Source of the DNA: Siphonodentalium dalli
Lineage: Eukaryota > Mollusca > Scaphopoda > Gadilida > Siphonodentaliidae
Assembly (NCBI GenBank): GCA_032622095.1
Contig: CP136061.1
Span: 251,297,582 to 251,361,581, forward strand
Direction: 5' to 3'
Length of the DNA: 64,000 nt
Positions 10,968 through 21,660 of the stretch are shown piece by piece; the stretch's first letter is position 1; the number at the start of each line of letters is the position of its first letter. The translations under genes were made by a program, and so were the position numbers. The notes beneath the pieces were generated by a model. The model saw only the letters and a program-made list of their open reading frames with translations, ran no database searches and was not told the DNA's origin.

Positions 10968-12530
10968 ATCGCCAACGACTATACAGACCAAATAGTGGCC
11001 TGTCTCCGACCCTCTCGCTGGCCAATAGGCATACGGGTAAATATGTAACACGAACAGGCAGCGATCGTGGCGCGCTAACAGACCAAATAGTATCCTATCT
11101 CCGACCCTCTCGCTGGCCAATAGGCATACGGCTAAATATGTAACACGAACAGGCAGCGATCGTGGCGCGCTAACAGACCAAATTGTATCCTATCTCCGAC
11201 CCTCTCGCTGGCCAATAGGCATACGGCTAAATATGTAACACGAACAGGCAGCGATCGTGGCGCGCTAACAGACCAAATTGTATCCTATCTCCGACCCTCT
11301 CGCTGGCCAATAGGCATACAGCTAAATATGTAACACGAACAGGCAGCGATCGTGGCGCGCTAACAGACCAAATAGTATCCTATCTCCGACCCTCTCGCTG
11401 GCCAATAGGCATACGGCTAAATATGTAACACGAACAGGCAGCGATCGTGGCGCGCTAACAGACCAAATAGTATCCTATCTCCGACCCTCTCGCTGGCCAA
11501 TAGGCATACGGCTAAATATGTAACACGAACAGGCAGCAAGCGTGGCGCGCTAACAGACCAAATAGTATCCTATCTCCGACCCTCTCGCTGGCCAATAGGC
11601 ATACGGCTAAATATGTAACACGAACAGGCAGCGATCGTGGGGGCTAACAGACCAAATAGTATCCTATCTCCGACCCTCTCGCTGGCCAATAGGCATACGG
11701 CTAAATATGTAACACGAACAGGCAGCGATCGTGGCGCGCTAACAGGCCAAATAGTATCCTGTCTCCGACCCTCTCGCTGGCCAATAGGCATACGGCTAAA
11801 CATGTAACACGAACAGGCAGCGATCGTGGCGCGCTAACAGACCAAATTGTATCCTATCTCCGACCCTCTCGCTGGCCAATAGGCATACGGCTAAATATGT
11901 AACACGAACAGGCAGCGATCGTGGCGCGCTAACAGACCAAATAGTATCCTATCTCCGACCCTCTCGATGGCCAATAGGCATACGACTAAATATGTAACAC
12001 GAACAGGCAGCGATCGTGGCGCGCTAACAGACCAAATAGTATCCTATCTCCGACCCTCTCGCTGGCCAATAGGCATACAGCTAAATATGTAACACGAACA
12101 GGCAGCGATCGTGGCGCGCACTAACAGACCAAATAGTGGCATATCACCGATCCTGTTGCTGGCCAATAGGCATACAGGCATACATCTAAATATGTAACAC
12201 GAACAGGCAGCGATCGTGGCGCGCGCTAACAGACCAAATAGTATCCTATCACCGATCATGTTGCTGGCCAATAGGCATACGGCTAAATATGTAACACAAA
12301 CAGACCGCGAGCGTGGCGCGCACCAACAGACCAAATAGTGGCATATCACCGATCCTGTTGCTGGCCAATAGGCATACAGGCATACATCTAAATATGTAAC
12401 ACAAACAGACCGCGAGCGTGGCGCGCGCTAACAGACCAAATAGTGGCCTATCACCGATCCTCTTGCTGGTCAATAGATGTACGGCTAAATATGTAACACA
12501 AAGAGACAGCGAGCGTGGCGCGCTAACATC
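10968..12530. repeat. 95-bp tandem satellite array
   Basis: About 16 units with a 95-bp period, measured from successive GCCAATAGGCATACGG motifs at 11021, 11116 and 11211. Each unit carries a CCAAT-type motif (CTGGCCAATAGG), TAAATATGTAACACGAACAG and GATCGTGGCGCGC. In the last third a longer variant with a duplicated GCATACAGGCATACATC alternates with the normal unit, giving a two-unit period near 204 bp. Open frames on both strands are repeat artefacts. Confidence 0.96.
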
Positions 12531-12597
12531 CCTATACTCTTCACATAAATAATTGGTCCCCTATGGTACGTATAATATCGAAATGAAGAATGAAGAG

Positions 12598-12700
12598 GGA
12601 CGTATAATCGAATTGTGTCAAGTCTGACCGATCGGATATCATGTTATAATATATCCTTTGGATAGCAATCCTGTCCGTTTGATCCATTCCAACGTGAAAT
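12598..12700. repeat. Paralogue of 14005-14150
   Basis: Shared landmarks in order are TGTGTCAAGT, a TGAC..CGGA block, TGTTATAATA/ATTACAACGT, CTTTGGATA and GATCCTGTC/AATCCTGTC. Divergence is substantial but the order is kept. It is an old dispersed duplication without coding signal. Confidence 0.6.
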
Positions 12701-12748
12701 TTCCAACTCGACCCCATTGAACCAGACCAGGTCCATGAAATTCCATTT

Positions 12749-12948
12749 GTACCACCGTGGGTTGGTGTGTACCACCATGGGTTGGTTTGTGCCATCGTGG
12801 GTTGGTTTGTACCACCGTGGGTTGGATTGTACCACCGTGGGTTGGTTTGTACCATCGTGGGTTGGTTTGCACCACCGTGGGTTGGTTTGTACCACCGTGT
12901 GTTGATTTGTACCACCGTGGGTTGGTTTGTACTACCGTGGGTTGGAAT
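12749..12948. repeat. 20-bp minisatellite, ten units
   Basis: Ten units of GTACCACCGTGGGTTGGTTT with a few substitutions. Since 20 is not a multiple of 3, every frame cycles through the same three peptides. The overlapping frames on both strands here are therefore not genes. From 12949 to 13383 there is only an isolated ACACTGTCAAAAAATACTGT motif at 13216. Confidence 0.97.
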
Positions 12949-13383
12949 TTTCCAACAGCAGCTCAAGCTTTCAACAGTAGGAATATCCTCGACTTTTGGT
13001 CCAAACTTTGACATAAAGTGGGAATATACTCGACTTTTGAAAGTATTGGATCAATTTCAAATCAATTTTGACTGAAATTTTCAACTAATGTTCTGCCCAC
13101 TGTCAGTTCAAATCCAGCTAATTGACGTTGCTTCATTTTTGGGAAATGATCAGACAGAAACCGTGTATATAATATAATTGTTCTTCAAAGAGATTAATTT
13201 ATTTCAATCCAGTTACACTGTCAAAAAATACTGTCGTAATCCGAAGGTCCTATACCTTTTCATCAGTTGTACGCTGAACCACCGTTGTTTTATGAACCCT
13301 GGAAATGGTCTAAGTTAAACGTTTTCGTGACTCAAAATTCATGCCGTCAAAATACAATAATCGCGGTGTCTTTATCGAATTTT

Positions 13384-13649
13384 CTTTTATTTAACATATA
13401 ACATTCTATATAATTATTCCATATCTTCAAATACTGTCAGATTTCTTTAATCCCACCATTTACTTAATAATATTCCACTATCCACTATTTACCATTCAGC
13501 CGTAAGACAGACAACGGATTCATTAGTGTTCTCATTACTATCTTATTGCAGATTAGCAGATGATCATACTATAACTTTGATTATCATGTCGCTCTCGCTA
13601 CAAAATCAATTTGGGTTTTTGAATTAGATTTCCGATCTTGGGGTAAAAA
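13384..13649. repeat. Long inverted repeat, left arm
   Basis: About 266 bp whose reverse complement lies at 14652-14988. Landmarks are TTTATTTAACATATAACATT, TTTAATCCCACCATTTACTT and TCGCTCTCGCTACAAAATCA. The arms are diverged by scattered substitutions, and the right arm has about 70-80 extra bp near 14750-14830. The interval between arms is about 1 kb, so the structure could be an old large TIR element or an inverted duplication. Confidence 0.88.
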
Positions 13650-13659
13650 ATGTTTTTTT

Positions 13660-13730
13660 GCAGTCGGTTAATAGCTCTTCAGAGCTAGTGTTTGTAATAT
13701 GCTTAAATACCTCAGACTTTTAAATAAAAT

Positions 13731-13762
<32 letters not shown>
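13660..13762 (+). mobile_element. Probable LINE 3' end with (TATC)n tail
   Basis: AATAAAATT precedes a pure TATC microsatellite (13732-13762). The same arrangement, AATAAA or similar followed by (TATC)n, closes the two minus-strand LINEs at 20171-20205 and 28691-28706. I read this as the 3' terminus of a related LINE, truncated to about 70 bp. It lies inside the long inverted repeat. Confidence 0.5.
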
Positions 13763-14039
13763 GTGAGTATTAGCTTGTGCCTCGCTTGTGAAACTTCCAT
13801 CTAATGTTGTATGTGTCTCGCATGATATGTCCATCTAATGCTGCATGTTTCCCCCATGAAATTTACATCCCCCATGTCGCTACGTCCCTGTGACCATCAA
13901 GTCAATCCAAAAAATAAATCCAAGATAAAGTAAGAATCAATTGAAGCATTAGTGGCTTCCAATTTCGAGAAATAGTGCACTGTAATCAGTATTATAACAT
14001 TCCTAAATGAAAAGTACAATCGATATGTGTCAAGTTTGA

Positions 14040-14121
14040 CAGCTCGGACATGGAATTACAACGTAAGCGGTATGCTTTGGCAGCTCGGACATGGTATTAC
14101 AACGTAAGCGGTATGCTTTGG
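14040..14121. repeat. 41-bp tandem duplication
   Basis: Two copies of a 41-bp unit (CAGCTCGGACATGG, then ATTACAACGTAAGCGGTATG) with one substitution. It sits within the paralogue of 12598-12700. Confidence 0.95.
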
Positions 14122-14302
14122 ATACCGATCCTGTCTACATAATCCTGATTTATACTAAAACTGGACAAAATATCCGAATCTCAATCAATCATTGTGCGAT
14201 GCGACCAACACTCAGCGACCTGTCGGCCTTCACAAATACCTCAATCTGTACAAATTAATCATCGTGATCTCTCGAGTTGTTTTGTCCACCTCGAGTTGTC
14301 GG

Positions 14303-14526
14303 ACTTTGTTGTTTTGTCCACCTATTCTTATGGTGTAATTAGTTCGTGTGGTTTGGTGGTCACTAGTTCTGTTTCGTTGGCCGACCCGATAAATAATTCA
14401 TATTTGTTCATTGTGACTTTGTTGTTTTCACCATCTATTCATAGGTGTAATTAGTCCATGTGATTTGATGGTCAAGAGTTCTGTTTCGTTGGCTGACACC
14501 CATAAATAATTCATATCAGTTCACTC
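14303..14526. repeat. 113-bp tandem duplication
   Basis: Two diverged copies of about 113 bp. Each starts ACTTTGTTGTTTT and contains GTGTAATTAGT, GTTCTGTTTCGTTGGC and ATAAATAATTCATAT. No gene is supported. Confidence 0.88.
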
Positions 14527-14651
14527 AACGGGAGAAACGTAATTCCGCGTAGGACATAAATTCCAGAAGCAGAATAAATTGGCAGAAGCAGGGTTCAGCT
14601 GTCATTGACATAGAAAATAGCAACAACAAATATCATTAGGCCAAACTTTCT

Positions 14652-14988
14652 TTTTACCCCAAGATCGGAAATTTAATTCAAAAACCCAAATTGATATTGT
14701 AGCGAGAGCGACATGATAATCAAAGTTATAGTATGATCGTCTGCTAATTGATTGGGTAGTATAGCTTAATATGTGACAAATGGCACTTATTGTAGTGCAC
14801 TATCAAACAATGGGTCACCAGATGCAATAACATAGTAATGAGAACACTAATGAATCCATTGTCTGTCATAAGGCTGAATGGTAAATGGTGGATTGTGGAA
14901 TAGTATTAAGTAAATGGTGGGATTAAAGAAATATGACAGCATTTGAAGATATGGAATAATTATATAGAATGTTATATGTTAAATAAAA
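14652..14988. repeat. Long inverted repeat, right arm
   Basis: Reverse complement of 13384-13649, interrupted by an insertion at about 14750-14830. See the left arm for landmarks. Confidence 0.88.
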
Positions 14989-15195
14989 CAACAATTCATT
15001 CATGCAAATGTTATACTAATCACAATATTAATCACAATACTATCTTACAGTGTTTACGCCATGTCACACGCATGCGATCGGGTTCTGACATTTTCAAGTT
15101 TCAAGTGTTAGTGAGGTCAGTGATAATCTAATATAGGACTTAGAAATGGGAAGGCATACATAGACATACTTATACAAGATACCAGCCATCACATC

Positions 15196-15326
15196 TCCTA
15201 TCTACCGAGATACCTGCTCCAAGCATGTAATCCCAACCAGGCCCATGTACTATAGAACTCTATCTCCTGAGTTACCTGCTCCAATCATGTAATCCCAACC
15301 AGGGCCATGTACATGTACTATAGAAC
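15196..15326. repeat. 62-bp tandem duplication
   Basis: Two copies of about 62 bp, each containing TACCTGCTCCAA, CATGTAATCCCAACCAGG and TACTATAGAAC. The second copy has an extra ATGTAC. Confidence 0.9.
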
Positions 15327-15399
15327 ACTGAGCAGTTGTGCTTATAGGAAATTTGCCGCTATTCCCAAGCGTAAAGCCAAATGAATAATATGAACTTAC

Positions 15400-15522
15400 C
15401 AGTCCTGTTACGACTGGCGGATACAAGAGTCTGTTTACAGTTGTGTACGAACCATGATGTAGCTGAGTACTAAAACGGTATACAACTGCAGAGTCCTCGA
15501 ATGTCTTGAAAGACGCCATCAT
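15400..15522 (-). CDS. Weak candidate first coding exon
   Basis: A minus-strand open segment begins with two ATGs at 15522 (protein start MMASFKTFEDSAVVYRF). It runs 41 codons to a textbook splice-donor sequence CTG|GTAAGT at about 15399. Its composition is less repetitive than that of neighbouring frames. I recognise no domain, saw no partner exon or splice acceptor, and the donor match could be chance. A perfect 9-bp-arm palindrome (GGCGACGAG...CTCGTCGCC) lies just upstream on the coding strand. Treat it as a lead only. Confidence 0.12.
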
Positions 15523-15561
15523 TGTGTCGGCGACGAGATAACTCGTCGCCCAACACACCAC

Positions 15562-17036
15562 ATCACAATTTCAATGTGGGTTCACATGATTAGAACCATG
15601 CATACATTTTGGGAGATATGTCAGTTTAGTTTTTAACGGGGCGGGGGCAGCTCTGCACGTCGAGGCGTTCGTGAGATACAGATACAGATGATAATTGATA
15701 TGCTATGTGGGCGTGACTAAGTCTTGCATAGTTCAAGCTCTCTGAAGGTCAACATATACAGCGTACACATATGTTAATTGGAACCGATTTTAATTTTGTA
15801 AAGGTCGATTCCTATCAAGTCGGGCATGCCCTGATCCATCGTATAGACTTGGTTTGACGCCAAACGACATAAGAACGCTGATGTCGAAAACTGGTTCATT
15901 ATGTCAATCAAAGTCTGTACCTTAAGGGGTTCGCCAAATTACAATGAAAATTTACTATAGAAAATATTGTCGATAGACTGCTTTGACGGTGTTTACGGTA
16001 TGGAACTGAAATTTGGTATTGAGGGATTTTTCGATGCGCTGAATCAGATAGAATTGTCACGGGGTTAATTCGATGGGCCACAAAATAATGTGTCATTGAC
16101 ACCGTAGCTACAGCACGAACTGGGAGTACGCCGCATTGCGGATAGTGCGACTATTGTAGGCCTATAGAACGGGAAAAACTCGTTTTCATCAAATAGCTTT
16201 CAGTTTTGTTATCTTCTTCTCGGAGATCGTTTATTATAAACATCCCATTTAGAAAATTCGTTTGGTCTCGCCGATTAGCGCCCTTCCCCATTCTCCGGAT
16301 CCTTGCCGTAACAAACTTCTATGTTATTCCACCAGCAAAATAAATGTCTAAAACTGCACTGAATAAATTATTTAGTTGGCCACATAAAACAACAAATATT
16401 TTGTAGTTTCACACAATCGGTGTCAATTTGAAGTCAACGTTGTAAATGACAACATGAATATTTTTACCTATGATGACCCTCTATAGTACCGGACATGGAC
16501 ATTCAAAGCAGGTCATGGGTAGGGCATATACTAGCAATGTCTGCTGTTAATTCGATTCTTTCCAATTTGAATAATCAAACTAAATATATATTAGTGTGAA
16601 TAATGTTTTTTTTCATTGGGAGACCTGGCACACAGATATCGCCCCCCCCCATGAGACGTGGAACTGAATGATTTAAAGAATAGATGTATATAATGTATCT
16701 AATTTACAGCCATTATTAAAGAGCGTGTGTCAGTCTTTACAAACAGGAAAGAGCCAAGGCGTAAAGTTGAAATTAACACATTGTAGAATTATCGATCGAT
16801 CAAGTGGTGTCATGAATTCGTCGCTTTTGATTGGCTAGTGGACAGTGCACACACACCGATCATTCGGCGGCACATGTGTTCCTGGTAGTTTCGACTCAGC
16901 GAGTTACAGTGGAATATCTGAGCTTACAGTGAAATAACAAAACGCGATTTGACTGTGGCTCCGAAGAGATAGACACGACGATCTACATTACGGTATTTTT
17001 CCTCTATTCCATATGCAAGCATGTAATAAACTAATA
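15562..17036. other. Unassigned sequence
   Basis: AT-rich DNA with short C/G runs (for example near 16645) and no supported gene, RNA or repeat. It contains a TTTTGATTGGCTAGTGG CCAAT-type motif near 16830, which has no supporting context. Confidence 0.5.
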
Positions 17037-17081
17037 TTAAAGGCCCGCTCAATGTTTGAACCCCCAGATCACATACATGTA

Positions 17082-17991
17082 TCTATTATATATTTTGGAA
17101 GATCTGTTTGTGTGTTTGTGTGTTTGTGTGTAATCGATGGACTCGAAAATGGCCCAGCCGATTTCGATGAAACTTGGTATGTGGGGGTATTTTCGGGTCA
17201 GGACTAACATATGCCTATTAATTTGTCCGTGCGAGGTCAACTTTTCACGTGCCGAGGTCAAATCTGTTTTTACGCCGTTTTGCGCTAATATATTTCAGTT
17301 CGGTGCTTACAAATCGATTCGAAACAGCGCGAATAATAACATGCCAGTTATAATAATGACACTATGAGAATCTTTCGTGTTTCCCCTTTCCAACGATATA
17401 TAATATGTATGTATCCGTTTTAGTTATCTGCCTCAATTATTAAGAAGAAGTGGTACGATCTTCTATCAGGGTAAAAACAATGCGTAACTTCTATGACGTC
17501 GTTAGAGGTCATACAGTTAGATCACGTTAACTCTTAACAGGCCGATGCATTTGACTGTTTCAGACGTCTTGGCGATATCTCGGGCACCGATGGTAATTTT
17601 TCTTTACGTTGAAACTTGATAATTAATGAGCGTGTGTATATGAGGCGCGTTTATATACTTGAGTGGAAATCAAATCGGGTTAAACTGGCGGATTTTTACG
17701 GACGAAATTTGATGCATAGGGTATCTCGGTATCCGCTGGGCCGATTTCCCGGTATCCGCTGGGCCGATTTCCACCATTTTTGGGGTGTTGGTCCACCTGA
17801 CCTTGACCTTCAAAATGGTCAATTCAAGGTCAAATCGGGTAAAACCGGATGGATTTCGACGGGTACTTTTGTCGGGTACTTTTGTTCGGGCACTGTGTTT
17901 TGGACGGGTCAAATCGTGACCCCACTTCACCTTGGCCTTCAAAATAGACAATTCAATGTCAAAGCCCGGACGAAGTCGGGTCACCTTCTAG
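17082..17991 (+). mobile_element. Helitron-like element 2, non-autonomous
   Basis: It starts TCTATTATATATTTTGGAAG after an A. It ends with hairpin CCCGGAC GAA GTCGGG (17965-17980), a 7-nt spacer and CTAG (17988-17991), followed by T. Insertion into an AT dinucleotide without duplication is the Helitron pattern. The interior shares the GACGAAACTTGGTA/GATGAAACTTGGTA type motif with elements 1a/1b. It also has a 22-bp duplication (CGGTATCCGCTGGGCCGATT) at 17730-17775 and no Rep/helicase frame. Overlapping open frames are short and unrecognised. Confidence 0.75.
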
Positions 17992-18007
17992 TATAATATA
18001 TATAGAT

Positions 18008-18170
18008 AGAACCGCATGACTGTCTGGATTTGGACGAAATTATCGCACGAGATTTGTTGGCGGAGCGAGTATACCTCGAGTGCTGGACGCAGTCCCGCAC
18101 GAGAAGTATCGCGTTCCGCCAACAAATCGAGTGCGATAATTCGTCAAAATCCATACACTCATGCGGTTCT
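18008..18170. repeat. 163-bp foldback element
   Basis: Arms of about 61 bp, starting AGAACCGCATGA and including ATTTGTTGGCGGA, are inverted copies with a few mismatches around a loop of about 40 bp. It begins 17 bp after the Helitron CTAG end. It is probably a MITE; the target duplication is not clear. Confidence 0.82.
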
Positions 18171-18578
18171 ATTTTTATTACATATCTCCGTATCATAGTA
18201 AGTTGACTCACAATCGTACATCTCCGGTACAGAAAATGTGAATTTAATTGAATTTTAACGGCATTTAGGGTTAACGCAACAATCAGACAGGGAGCCCATC
18301 TATCCGCGAGTGACCTTACCCATCTTTAATGATGCGCTTGAAATTAAATTCTGTGCCTCGACAAACATATTCTTGAAATGAAACTACTTGAATGAATCAT
18401 CTCATCGATTGATCGCTTATTGCTTCTTTATTGTCGTGATTGAAAAAGTAAAAATAGTAATGGCGAGAACCAGTCTAACAACACTGAATGAAATAGTTCC
18501 GTCGACAGATTGCACTAGTGCGATTCTGAGAATTATCACACGCCTGGAAACTCGTGCGATCATGTGAATTACGTTCAT
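18171..18578. other. Unassigned insert within element E'
   Basis: This stretch is absent from the relative at 25856-26338, so it arrived after that element family formed or was lost from the other copy. I see no TIR, repeat or coding signal. Confidence 0.5.
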
Positions 18579-19047
18579 AGATATGTAATAAATGCCATAG
18601 TATAACCATTTGAAAGAGGAATCTCCAAAACATTGTATTTTCAACTTATTAGATGTAATAAACTGTGAATATGTTGTTTTTGTTGAGAAACCGACGTCTG
18701 TTCTGTTCTGAAGTTCCTACAGAAAGTCTTATTATGTTTAATGGAAGGGAAATAGCTCTATACATTTAGATATATAATTATTCCCCTTCCATTGAAAATA
18801 AACCATAGTTTGAATTATGTTGCATTGTGGGAACCATAACGGGGGGGGGGATGATTTATTATTTCAGCTTTTTTTCTATTACACACAGACGTTCCAAATG
18901 GTGATAAATGATTGTATGATAATCATAATTTATGGCATATATTGTTATTAAAACCATATATCAAGGCACTATAAAAAAAAATCGGTGGCTCGAAAATGAA
19001 ATGGGCCTTTAACAAAAATCCTATCATAAGAAAGCACAAGCGCCCAT

Positions 19048-19109
19048 GTATTGTTATTTATTATTTATTAGTTATTATGTATTGTTATTTATTATTTATT
19101 AGTTATTAT
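19048..19109. repeat. 31-bp tandem duplication
   Basis: Two exact copies of a 31-bp AT-rich unit (GTATTGTTATTTATTATTTA and following bases). The surrounding 19013-19751 has only poly-G at about 19618-19629 and no supported gene. Confidence 0.95.
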
Positions 19110-19751
19110 GTATTGTTGCCGAATCTTGTACCCAATATTTTACCGAGTTGTATATTACAAATCTAGAAGTTTATATGACTGACTCCAAGACTAAACATAC
19201 ATCCCTGTTCTTGCGCAGACCTCTATTGCCCATGCATAGATGATTAGTACACAAACACTGGGTCAGTAAAATTGCCCTCTCGTAGATTCCAGGCACGTGA
19301 AATGTCACACAGGACAAGCGAATTAGCTTGGCCGGAATGACTAAGATTCGATTTCAATTTGCCGCTGCCACACTGGTCGACATATCCATTTGTGATTCCG
19401 AATTAAGTATTATCTTGATTTCCTGACTTCTGCGTTCGGCAAACAAGACGATTAAGAAGGAGTAGTCCGCTGTCAGATTGTGGTCGACAATTAAGACACG
19501 CAGACAATACAACGATTTCCCATTATAAAATAAAATAGTTCGTTATTATCGAGTCCGTGCCCGGACTATGGTAACGTGTGTGTTGGGCACTGTACAATAA
19601 TTCCCACCAGAGATGCGGGGGGGGGGGGAATGTTGAGTGCATGGCTGTGGCTACGCGAATTTTGGACGTGGGTTGAAAATGCATTAATTGTAACTGGCTA
19701 TCATAAACAACCCTGTTGTGCATGCCTCATGCAGTGAGAGCTTTCCGATGA

Positions 19752-19823
19752 ATGGCAACAAGCCATATTTCCGACTAAATCCTGAAAAGTTACCCATAAT
19801 TCTGCTGTGGTTAAGGTGTCGAT
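19752..19823. mobile_element. Half copy of the 24172-24346 palindromic MITE
   Basis: GGCAACAAGCCATATTTCCG, CTAAATCCTGAAAA, and CTGCTGTGGTTA match the right half of the 175-bp element at 24172-24346. The left half is missing. It is a decayed fragment. The sequence to 20170 is AT-rich and unassigned. Confidence 0.75.
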
Positions 19824-20170
19824 TATTGTGTCATGATACAACAATGACATATAATTGGCTACTTGGACGTGGATATCCAGATCCAGACTGATGAGGAAGT
19901 CTGACAATAAATACCCTCCACGAACCGACCTCGCCAAAGATATTAAGCTATATCGCGATACAAATTCATAACAATTAAGTTATTGTGCTATTGCGATCAA
20001 AATTCACAAAACAATATTGAGTAAGTCTCATTTACCGAATGTCAACAAAACAAGTTGATAATTGTTCAAGTTATCGCGCTAACGAGATAAAAATTCACGA
20101 ACATGAACTAATTAAATATGGATTATGTCTTTAAATAACAATTTTGAAATAGTTTCGTGGGTATATAATA

Positions 20171-20204
<34 letters not shown>

Positions 20205-20636
20205 TTATTAGCATAAAGACGCTCATGGGAGCCGTATTCATGTATACATAATGGTGACACAATATAATGTAAAACACATTTTAACACAATACATATATAC
20301 ATCTATACAATAAATATTTGTATTATCTAACTACAGCTGTTTCACGAGCTATGAAAAAGTTGCTCATAGCTTTGCTGATCACATCACTGGATTGCTCCTT
20401 ATCGTTTCGCATGATATATATAAAGTTCTCCAAATCACTGGCTTCTGTGAACATAATGTTTTTCGCTGCTAGTTTCTCGAAAAGGTCTTTTCTCAATTCG
20501 ACATATTTTTGACAATAAAGAACGAAATGTATTTCAACTTCAACGGATCCTGAGTCATAATATTTGCATACTCGTTCATTAGCGGGCGTTTGGGGCCGCA
20601 TATGTCTGCCTTTTTCAATTGCCAATGCGTGAGAGC
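20171..20636 (-). pseudogene. LINE ORF2 C-terminus and 3' end (3' piece)
   Basis: Reading the minus strand, the frame encodes SSHALAIEKGRH, a cysteine/histidine cluster (VCKYYDSG...EIHFVLYC, then ELRKDLF) and a stop at about 20323. A short 3' UTR ends at an (TATC)n tail (20171-20205 on the plus strand as GATA repeats). The Cys-His cluster downstream of the RT is typical of several non-LTR retrotransposon clades. The second Cys of the first pair appears as Tyr (CKYY), so the knuckle is damaged. Its 5' continuation lies beyond two inserted elements, at 21661-21790. Confidence 0.8.
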
Positions 20637-20639
20637 TAA

Positions 20640-21341
20640 AGCCGCTTTCACACATGTCCGTTTCTCGGATGCGTTTCGGTGCGTTATAAGTAACGCAAGT
20701 CAGTTGCTTTCACACATGTGCGTTTCCTCCGTGCGTTTCTCAAACTAACGGACGTGCGTTTCTACTGATTTTCTAGTATTTAAAGGGATTCCTCTCTTTC
20801 AAAATGGAATCTTCAGGCGATGAGGATATATTTCTGTTGAGTTAAAACAAACTGATCTCGTGTCACATGCACGCAGGTAGGCTATAAACTTCTGCTCGTG
20901 GAAGTATACATATCGGCAATGATAAGGTTCACAAACGCCCCTTGCTCCTTGCGCCTCTTCACTATCGGATGTTCACGAAAACGTAGGTGGCCGTCTTTTT
21001 CTTTCGTTGTGCCAATGCACCAACCATTTTATATCAGAAGATATCACCAAGATGAACAGGATGAGGGAAGTTATTTGCCTCAAGCAGAGGCTTGCCATCT
21101 GTTTAAGGTATGTTGGCTCATATCATATCATCCCGGTGTGCGTTTCTTTTTGAGAAACGCAGGCGAAACGCAGCATTTCAAGTCCGAGACATGAAAAAAA
21201 AGAAACGCATCCGGCAAACGCACATGTGTGAAGGACCCAGTGATATTATCACTGTTTCGACCGATGCGTTTTCAGGATGCGTTAAAATATTAGAAACGCA
21301 AGGAAACGCATCCGAGAAACGGACATGTGTGAAAGCGGCTT
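20640..21341. mobile_element. TIR element Hb1a (PIF/Harbinger-like), long form
   Basis: Inverted termini of more than 35 bp start AGCCGCTTTCACACATGTCC and end with its reverse complement. TAA lies outside each end (20637-20639 and 21342-21344), though TA is also possible. A TWA duplication fits PIF/Harbinger. It is inserted in a LINE codon. The interior has a short RKRRWP-containing frame that faintly recalls the basic/aromatic N-terminus of Harbinger transposases, but no catalytic domain. It is non-autonomous. Confidence 0.75.
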
Positions 21342-21344
21342 TAA

Positions 21345-21657
21345 GCCGCTTTCACACATGTCCGTTTCTCGGATGCGTTTCCTTGCGTTTCTAATATTTT
21401 AACGCATCCGGAAAACGCATCGGTCGAAATAGTGAAGCTAGCCACATATGCTTGTGTACGCTTTTTTTAGAAACGCAGGCGAAACGCAGCATTTCAAGTC
21501 CGAGACATGAAAAAAAAGAAACGCATCCGGCAAACGCACATGTGTGAAAGACCCAGTGATATTATCACTGTTTCGACCGATGCGTTTTCAGGATGCGTTA
21601 AAATATTAGAAACGCAAGGAAACGCATCGGAGAAACGGACATGTGTGAAAGCGGCTT
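21345..21657. mobile_element. TIR element Hb1b, short form abutting Hb1a
   Basis: It has the same termini as Hb1a, starting one TAA after it and ending before TAA (21658-21660). Its right ~200 bp are nearly identical to the right end of Hb1a, so it is an internally deleted relative. Only one TAA separates the two, which suggests that one inserted into the duplicated target of the other. Confidence 0.78.
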
Positions 21658-21660
21658 TAA

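Larger units (their letters stand above)
17041..19008. mobile_element. TTAA-flanked TIR element E', interrupted
   Basis: TTAA (17037-17040) precedes AGGCCCGCTC, and GGGCCT (ending 19008) precedes TTAA (19009-19012). The inverted, shorter relative at 25856-26338 matches the two outer parts, 17041-17081 and about 18579-19008. Shared landmarks include AACCCCCAGATCACAT, ACCATTTGAAAGAGGAA and TTTGAATTATGTTGCATT. The middle (about 17082-18578) is therefore inserted material: a Helitron, a foldback and about 400 bp of unknown sequence. TTAA duplications occur in the piggyBac and Kolobok superfamilies; AGG termini look more Kolobok-like, but this is unproven. Confidence 0.72.

Noticed and set aside
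12541-13075. ORFs with repeated NPRWYKPTHGGTNQP or GLVCTTVGWFVPPWV peptides
   Set aside because: Products of the 20-bp minisatellite; both strands and several frames are open together.
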